Shown here: positions 14,019-18,554 of the stretch, piece after piece
Position numbering within the stretch: the first letter of the stretch is position 1
How the letters are laid out: every line of letters starts with the position of its first letter
Assembly: GCA_028284565.1 (NCBI GenBank)
Contig: JANQRM010000321.1
Coordinates: 1-18,554 of the forward strand
Source of the DNA: Anaerolineae bacterium
GTDB taxonomy: Bacteria > Chloroflexota > Anaerolineae > Aggregatilineales > Phototrophicaceae
Direction of reading: 5' to 3'
DNA length: 18,554 nt
The notes under the pieces: model-generated
Database searches by the model: none
What the model was told of the DNA's origin: nothing
The model's input: the letters and a program-made list of their open reading frames with translations, nothing else
Program-made: the position numbers and the translations under genes

Positions 14019-14900
14019 TTATAATTTCAGATACCACTTTGCCAATTCTTCGCCAATCAAATGGGGATTGTCTTCTTGAACAAAGTGTATCCCTTCACCA
14101 ACATCGACAACTTCTAGATTCTTGAAGTTTTTCTTGACCCACTGGAGGTCTGAGGAGTTTATGAGGACACCGGGATTAGCAGCAAAGAGCAATTTAGGTA
14201 GTTCAGATTCCTGAAGTTTTTTGCTGTAGTTGGAGATCACGTCATAAACATCTGATGGTTGACCACCAATCGGAACTTCGAGCGGAAATTGCCGAATAGG
14301 TTTACGACTCCGAATCGTCTTGAAGGGCGCATTGTAGTGTGCTTTCTCTTCCGCAGATAATTCACGAACAATGCCTTGTGACATAAACTGTTTCATGAAG
14401 ACATTCATTACGCTTATCATGAACCAGCCAATGCCCGGAGTGCGAAAGAGTCCGAATCCAATTCGATTACTGAGGGAAAGATCACTCCACTCTATTGGCT
14501 TGACCATTGATTCCATGAACGCAATACCTTTCAAGTTGTCCTCATGTCTCATTCCATAATGGAAACCGAGACCTGACCCCCAATCATGGAGAACTAAGGT
14601 CACGTTTTTCAGGCTCAATTTTCTAATGAACTCTTCCAGATATTTGGATTGGTCAGCTGCTCGATATGGAATATCAGGCTTATCTGATTTACCCATTCCA
14701 ATCAGATCGGGCGCAATAACTCTGGCATGAGGTGTGAGATATGGAATGATGTTACGCCACAAGTAGTTAGATGTTGGATTGCCATGAAGAAAAAGGATGG
14801 GGTCACCTTCACCTTCATCAATGTAATGCATTTTAGAGCCGAATACTTCAAGATACTTTGATTCGAATGAGAAATCTGCTGAAATCGTTTTTGTTGTCAT
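14019..14900 (-). CDS. dhaA: Haloalkane dehalogenase (HLD-II / DhaA-like)
   Basis: A 293-residue alpha/beta hydrolase that hydrolyses carbon-halogen bonds to an alcohol and halide. It carries the full dehalogenase pentad: nucleophile D106 (HDWGSG), catalytic acid E130 (AFMESMVKPIEW), base H272 (GIHFVQEDNP), and halide-stabilising N41 (HGNP) and W107. The residue numbers, as I recall them, coincide with those of Rhodococcus DhaA, and the acid at position 130 after strand 6 puts it in subfamily II. The cap domain (~140-210) contains FGLFRTPGIGWFM. There is no signal peptide. AGAGG lies 5 nt before the ATG. The base composition looks more AT-rich than the neighbouring SDR genes, and no halogenated-compound pathway gene is adjacent, so it may be an acquired single gene. 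The natural substrate is unknown. Confidence 0.9.
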   Translation of the reverse strand: MTTKTISADFSFESKYLEVFGSKMHYIDEGEGDPILFLHGNPTSNYLWRNIIPYLTPHARVIAPDLIGMGKSDKPDIPYRAADQSKYLEEFIRKLSLKNVTLVLHDWGSGLGFHYGMRHEDNLKGIAFMESMVKPIEWSDLSLSNRIGFGLFRTPGIGWFMISVMNVFMKQFMSQGIVRELSAEEKAHYNAPFKTIRSRKPIRQFPLEVPIGGQPSDVYDVISNYSKKLQESELPKLLFAANPGVLINSSDLQWVKKNFKNLEVVDVGEGIHFVQEDNPHLIGEELAKWYLKL

Positions 14901-14921
14901 GATTGCCTCTTCGTATTCCTT

Positions 14922-14949
14922 GTCTTATCTGAGTTTTAGCAGGTGTCAA
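14922..14949 (-). promoter_or_regulatory. Putative promoter of haloalkane dehalogenase
   Basis: On the minus strand, a perfect TTGACA (14944-14949) is 16 bp upstream of TAAGAC (14922-14927), ~22 bp before the start at 14900. The -10 is weak, so confidence is limited. Confidence 0.35.
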
Positions 14950-15039
14950 ACCATGATCTCAGTTTAAGAAAATGAGGGTTAAGGCACATCGGGTAAATGC
15001 CCTATTTTTAATTAATTTGGTAGCAACTAAGGATCGTAC

Positions 15040-16626
15040 TTACAGGGATGGGTCTAATGTATCAAGGAGATTATGTTGCATGGCAAACAACGTAGCACCA
15101 GCTCGAGTAGAAACTTGAATTTTATTATAAATATGCTGGACATGATGACCGACTGTCTTTTTGGAGATGACAAGTTGTTCGCCGATTTCAGGATTCGATA
15201 GTCCTCGAGCGATTAAACGTAACACTTCAATCTCACGTTTACTCAAACCACTCAGTGTTAAATGACGAGTTCGCTTAATCTGATGACCAGCAGCACTCAA
15301 AACAGCATCAGCAACTGTCATATCATATTTGCCTGTTTTCGCCTCTTTCTGTAGCTTAGTCGCTGCTTCATCCGGAGAAATTGCGGGGCGATGAGGGCGA
15401 GGTTCGGTCATTGTGTGATAGGCATCCGCAGTCGCTAAAATTCGAGCTGTAAGGGGTATCATGTTTCCAGATAAACGGCGATGATAGCCAGAGCCATCTA
15501 ATCGCTCATGGTGCATAATCGCCAAATTAACAAGAGGTGCAAATACTTGTGAACGAATCAAAATCCGTTCAGTGAGATAAGGGTGTAAGCGTATCCGTTC
15601 CCATTCACTCTCTGTAAGAGGACTGGTTTTATTCCAGATACTTGATGAAATCCCTACTCGACCTAGATCGTGAATTAGCCCCGCTTGTCGAAGGCTGTTC
15701 ACATCTGTCTCTGGTAGACCATATTGGTGTGCAGTTGTCTCTGCTAATTTTGCCACACCTCGTGAGTGACCAACAAAAAAAGGTGATTTCAAATCAGTGA
15801 AATCAGCAATTGCAAGAAGAGCCTCCTCGAATTGTTCCTCAGACAGCCAAGCTACAGAATTGGGTTCGGTAGCCAAAATCGCATCCCAACTGGACTCGGT
15901 ATCTAGTTGGGCAAACAATTCAGGCGCAGCTTGTAGAAAAACTTCTGCGATTTCTGGATCGTAAAGTTGTCCGATACGTTTCCGGACAGTCCTGATTGCT
16001 GTTTCTGTGTCCACTTGTAATTGTAATGTGGCTGCATCATGTGCTATATGGATGACGCGTACAGATAATGTTAGGTCTTCGCCTTTGAGTTGATGCGGCT
16101 GTCCTTGACCATCCCAGCGCTCAAAGATTTGACCCAGTGCCTGTAGCATATCGGACTCGAAACTCAACCGACTTGCTAGATTACCAGCGACTTCACACTG
16201 CATCAGGCTCAATTCATCCTTTGCGCCAGTGCCAGCTGCGAGTGCTTTGTAGAGGTAACTTGCCCTGGCAGATAACGGTTGTCCTTGACCCGCCATTCTT
16301 ACAATTGCTGGTAATGCTTCAACCGGATTTTTAGTGTCAAGGGTTAAGACAGGACCCATATTAAGTTCATTGCCAAACAATTCTGCTTGCCATGTCGCTG
16401 CAGCGGTGCATCCAATGTGTTGTAAGAGTGAAATATAGTAAACCTCCCGACGCTCATCATCGCTCAAACCTAGCAATTTGCCTAAATGAACACCTAGTAA
16501 ACAGGTACGCATCACCCATTCCAATGGTTGTCCCATGCCTAAGTCTATTGCTAATGAGAACGATGCCATCAATTCCGCTAGACGAAGAAAACGTTGCTCC
16601 GACTCGTTTTCAACAATATTCGCCAT
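15040..16626 (-). CDS. HD-GYP domain protein with degenerate second HD-GYP copy and LuxR helix-turn-helix
   Basis: A 528-residue, three-part protein. Residues ~40-205 are a degenerate HD-GYP copy: LLQHIG where HD should be, FERWDGQGQP in place of HExxDGxGYP, then VIHIAHDAATL. Residues ~285-410 are an intact HD-GYP with the metal ligands H287, H319-D320 (IHDLGRVGI), H348, H372-H373, D401 and HERLDGSGYH (373-382). The P of GYP is replaced by H. Residues ~459-515 are a LuxR helix-turn-helix (SKREIEVLRLIARGLSNPEI, then SKKTVGHHVQHIYNKIQVST). HD-GYP domains hydrolyse cyclic di-GMP; coupling to a DNA-binding domain suggests a c-di-GMP- or other ligand-responsive transcription factor. No membrane segment. 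The ribosome binding site before ATG 16626 is weak. Gene isolated, target unknown. Confidence 0.85.
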   Translation of the reverse strand: MANIVENESEQRFLRLAELMASFSLAIDLGMGQPLEWVMRTCLLGVHLGKLLGLSDDERREVYYISLLQHIGCTAAATWQAELFGNELNMGPVLTLDTKNPVEALPAIVRMAGQGQPLSARASYLYKALAAGTGAKDELSLMQCEVAGNLASRLSFESDMLQALGQIFERWDGQGQPHQLKGEDLTLSVRVIHIAHDAATLQLQVDTETAIRTVRKRIGQLYDPEIAEVFLQAAPELFAQLDTESSWDAILATEPNSVAWLSEEQFEEALLAIADFTDLKSPFFVGHSRGVAKLAETTAHQYGLPETDVNSLRQAGLIHDLGRVGISSSIWNKTSPLTESEWERIRLHPYLTERILIRSQVFAPLVNLAIMHHERLDGSGYHRRLSGNMIPLTARILATADAYHTMTEPRPHRPAISPDEAATKLQKEAKTGKYDMTVADAVLSAAGHQIKRTRHLTLSGLSKREIEVLRLIARGLSNPEIGEQLVISKKTVGHHVQHIYNKIQVSTRAGATLFAMQHNLLDTLDPSL

Positions 16627-17010
16627 AATATGCTTGTCAATCTCAAATGAAATATACGCTTAGTGAGCGGAAACAATCTGCCCAGACAAATAATATACTT
16701 ATGATTTGTTGCAAAGAAAAGTAATCTTAAATTCCCTTGGAATGTGCAAAGACATGCCTACATGAGTTTATTCACACTCTTATGCAATAAATATTCAACC
16801 CAAACACATAAAATCTAACCAACAATAATCTTAATTCGCCTGTTTATCAGGCAAATTTTCAACCAAAAAATAATCTCAAAATTTTCATACCAAAATCACA
16901 CAGCAAATCTATTTCAATACCCCCTGCCTGATATTTTACACAACACTTTTCACTTTTTACTTTCCCACATTTCACTTCCCGCCTAAAATCTGACCTTTGA
17001 ATTCTGATGT
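16627..17010. other. 384-bp AT-rich intergenic region with simple-sequence tracts
   Basis: No gene is recognised here. The first ~120 bp hold the upstream region of the HD-GYP gene, with AT-rich -10-like stretches but no convincing -35/-10 pair. From ~16940 to 16980 the sequence becomes a run of CACTTTT / ACTTT / CACTTCC units. It ends with the 20-nt repeat at 16989-17008. The same CTCATCACTCGTTACTTTT style continues into the 3' end of the next gene. Confidence 0.5.
16989..17008 (+). repeat. Dispersed 20-nt repeat, copy 2
   Basis: TCTGACCTTTGAATTCTGAT, matching the copy at 7014-7033 at 18 of 20 positions, and again 2 nt before the TAG of a minus-strand gene (17011-17013). Confidence 0.6.
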
Positions 17011-18554
17011 CTACTCATCACTCGTTACTTTTACTTCCACCCCCGACCATTCATCATCCACCATTCCCCACAACTGCTGATTCTGTGCATCCAACACCCG
17101 CAAGGTATCTGGAAAACGTCGCACCATACTCGTCAAATAGGCATCATCTGGCAATCCATCAATGACTATCTGTTGCCAGTCACGATTAGCTCGTCGATAC
17201 AATTGCCCACCCGCCAAAGCATACAGCCGTTCATCATGCACTATGAAATCATCCACTGGCAAATTATTCGGCAATGCAATCCTCGCATCCCAAGTTCCAC
17301 TGCCCCAATTCCAGCGCAAAATACTCGTATCCGTCACCGCCAGCAGATCGCCATCTTCATCTTCAGTAATTGCCCGTACCGCTTCCGGTGCATCCAAATT
17401 CTGCCAACTTAAGCCTAAATCGGGACTGTGATAGACTTGCTCTCCATCCAAAAGTACATGCGAATGATTGCCGAGCATGACCAAGTTTTCAGCTGGCAAA
17501 TCGTTATTGGGTGTATCTAGGAACAATGGTTCAACTTCAAATGCTGACGTGCCTTGTGTGATTCTTGTGATGTCACCCTTGCCCATCGAATAGATATAAC
17601 CATGCGTCATGGTAATTGCCTCAGCTGGATGTTCATCAAAGGCAGTCCATTCGTCACCATTGTGAACAAACAAGCCTTTGTCTGTTGCCGCCCAGATTAA
17701 ATCATCTTCAGTGGCAACATCCCGCACCACGGCATCTAATGGCAGTGGATTCCACGTCTCACCATCGGGTTGCAGAATCATCCCGCCCTGCGTAATCAAT
17801 ATTGGTAAGTCTCGCGTACCGTCAATTGCCATCTGAACAGGCGCGTCATCAGCGAAGGTTGGAGTTTCAAAGATTGGGCTAGGTGGAGACAAGCTCACAC
17901 CCCGCACCAGAAAGATGATACCCAAGATGCTCAACAAGCCACTGACAGATTGGAGGCGACGGTCACGGAAAGTAACGATTAAAATAGCACCGCCAATTAA
18001 ACTCCCAATGCTCATCACAAGCATAGCAACCTGTCGTGATTCAAAATCGGGTAGCGGATTGTTGAGTGGAGCAGGTGGAGGCGCAGGCACAGTATTCACT
18101 GTCGGATTGAAATCGACGAGTGTATCAAATTCATCAGGACGTTGAATTTGGACTCGCAATCGCCAGTCGCCCGGTACACTCAGATTCGTACTTTCACCAA
18201 TGTATTGCCCATCCTCTTGATGTTCGAGGGTCAGTGCGCTTTCTCCCAAGTTCTCTGTCTGATGCTCAAAACGCACCAACACCCGCGTCGCATTCTCGAT
18301 TGGCGTGCCATCTTCCTCATTCAATTGCACGCTAAAGGTATTGCGTCCGACCCAACCCGGCGAGAAGGTCAATTCAATATCGAGGTCGTCTTCGTTTTGC
18401 ATCTCTGCAAAGGGAGTCGGTTCAATCGATTTGGGAAGGGCATCTTTCAAGGCAATCGTATTCCGTGCCGGAGCAAACGCCGTCATCATGCCGACCAATG
18501 CCAGAATCATGATAGTCAAGACGATCTCTAAGCCGACCAGTTTCCGTAGGCGAG
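17011..18554 (-). CDS. CopD C-terminus / YtkA-like domain / membrane helices / beta-propeller fusion, 5' end outside window
   Basis: The frame runs open to the window edge, so the N-terminus is missing and 514 residues are visible. The first ~30 (RLRKLVGLEIVLTIMILALV, then GMMTAFAPAR) are the last membrane helix and exit of a CopD-type copper-transport protein. Residues ~57-153 form a CopC/YtkA-like Ig domain (DIELTFSPGWVGRNTFSVQL, then GQYIGESTNLSVPGDWRLRV). Two membrane helices follow (~175-195 and ~203-218). Then come ~290 residues of repeated strand units with a Trp (GETWNPL, GDEWTAF, GLSWQNL, SGTWDAR, NRDWQQI, DDEWSGV) about 35-45 residues apart, one unit degenerate; SPDLGLSWQ is a BNR/Asp-box-like turn. 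I infer a seven-bladed extracytoplasmic propeller. Copper import is known for CopD; the added propeller's role is not. Confidence 0.75.
   Translation of the reverse strand, partial: RLRKLVGLEIVLTIMILALVGMMTAFAPARNTIALKDALPKSIEPTPFAEMQNEDDLDIELTFSPGWVGRNTFSVQLNEEDGTPIENATRVLVRFEHQTENLGESALTLEHQEDGQYIGESTNLSVPGDWRLRVQIQRPDEFDTLVDFNPTVNTVPAPPPAPLNNPLPDFESRQVAMLVMSIGSLIGGAILIVTFRDRRLQSVSGLLSILGIIFLVRGVSLSPPSPIFETPTFADDAPVQMAIDGTRDLPILITQGGMILQPDGETWNPLPLDAVVRDVATEDDLIWAATDKGLFVHNGDEWTAFDEHPAEAITMTHGYIYSMGKGDITRITQGTSAFEVEPLFLDTPNNDLPAENLVMLGNHSHVLLDGEQVYHSPDLGLSWQNLDAPEAVRAITEDEDGDLLAVTDTSILRWNWGSGTWDARIALPNNLPVDDFIVHDERLYALAGGQLYRRANRDWQQIVIDGLPDDAYLTSMVRRFPDTLRVLDAQNQQLWGMVDDEWSGVEVKVTSDE

Noticed and set aside
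14975..15015. Possible terminator with AGGCA/TGCCC and ATTTTT
   Set aside because: The stem is too short and broken, and no plus-strand gene precedes it.
18142..18531. 129-aa plus-strand ORF
   Set aside because: It is antisense to the CopD/YtkA fusion, which has clear domain content; the antisense frame shows no family pattern.
1..18554. Insertion sequences, CRISPR arrays, phage genes, defence systems
   Set aside because: No transposase, integrase, Cas, restriction or toxin-antitoxin protein signature and no regularly spaced repeats were seen.

Overview
The window looks like an ordinary chromosomal stretch of a moderate-GC bacterium. I infer a member of the Chloroflexota, probably the Anaerolineae. 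The reasons are an N-terminal-LuxR/STAND-ATPase/TPR regulator, a FecR-like secreted protein, a CopD-YtkA type membrane protein with an added propeller, and many small stand-alone enzymes and regulators. No rRNA gene placed the organism, so this rests on gene style only. I saw no tRNA, rRNA, CRISPR array, transposase, phage gene or origin.

Layout. (1) 1-2839: the 3' part of a FecR-like extracytoplasmic protein, a STAS/SpoIIAA-like protein, a GNAT acetyltransferase on the minus strand with a good promoter, and a translationally coupled pair (DUF6092-like protein and nitroreductase). (2) 2840-3153: an AT-rich gap with paired TTACAA repeats, an unlisted 38-codon hydrophobic ORF with a good ribosome binding site, and a rho-independent terminator. 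(3) 3154-5882: a regulatory island. A MerR/SoxR-like repressor-activator is divergent from a small Cys-Cys protein across a clear MerR-type promoter (19-bp spacer, SoxR-box-like dyad). It is followed by a WYL-domain regulator, an NTF2/SnoaL-like protein, a terminator and a TfoX/YjbR-like protein. (4) 5879-9609, minus strand: a lactonase-fold (6-phosphogluconolactonase-like) beta-propeller and a very large LuxR/NB-ARC/TPR regulator. (5) 9795-13964: a secreted Arg/Gly-rich protein divergent from that regulator, a decayed Gfo/Idh/MocA dehydrogenase (internal deletion plus frameshifts), a sugar isomerase/epimerase-type TIM barrel, a pteridine-reductase-like SDR (minus) and a classical SDR (plus). 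(6) 14019-18554, minus strand: a haloalkane dehalogenase with the complete catalytic pentad, an HD-GYP phosphodiesterase fused to a LuxR helix-turn-helix, a 384-bp AT-rich gap, and the C-terminal part of a CopD/YtkA/beta-propeller membrane protein that runs off the window.

How the parts fit. The most coherent small system is the MerR-like regulator with its operator and its Cys-Cys partner, which looks like a thiol-, metal- or redox-responsive module. The broken dehydrogenase and the intact TIM-barrel isomerase next to it probably once formed a sugar or polyol catabolic pair. The two LuxR-type multidomain proteins are signal-integrating regulators with unknown targets. Three convergent gene junctions share the same 4-nt stop-codon overlap, so the minus- and plus-strand genes are very tightly packed.
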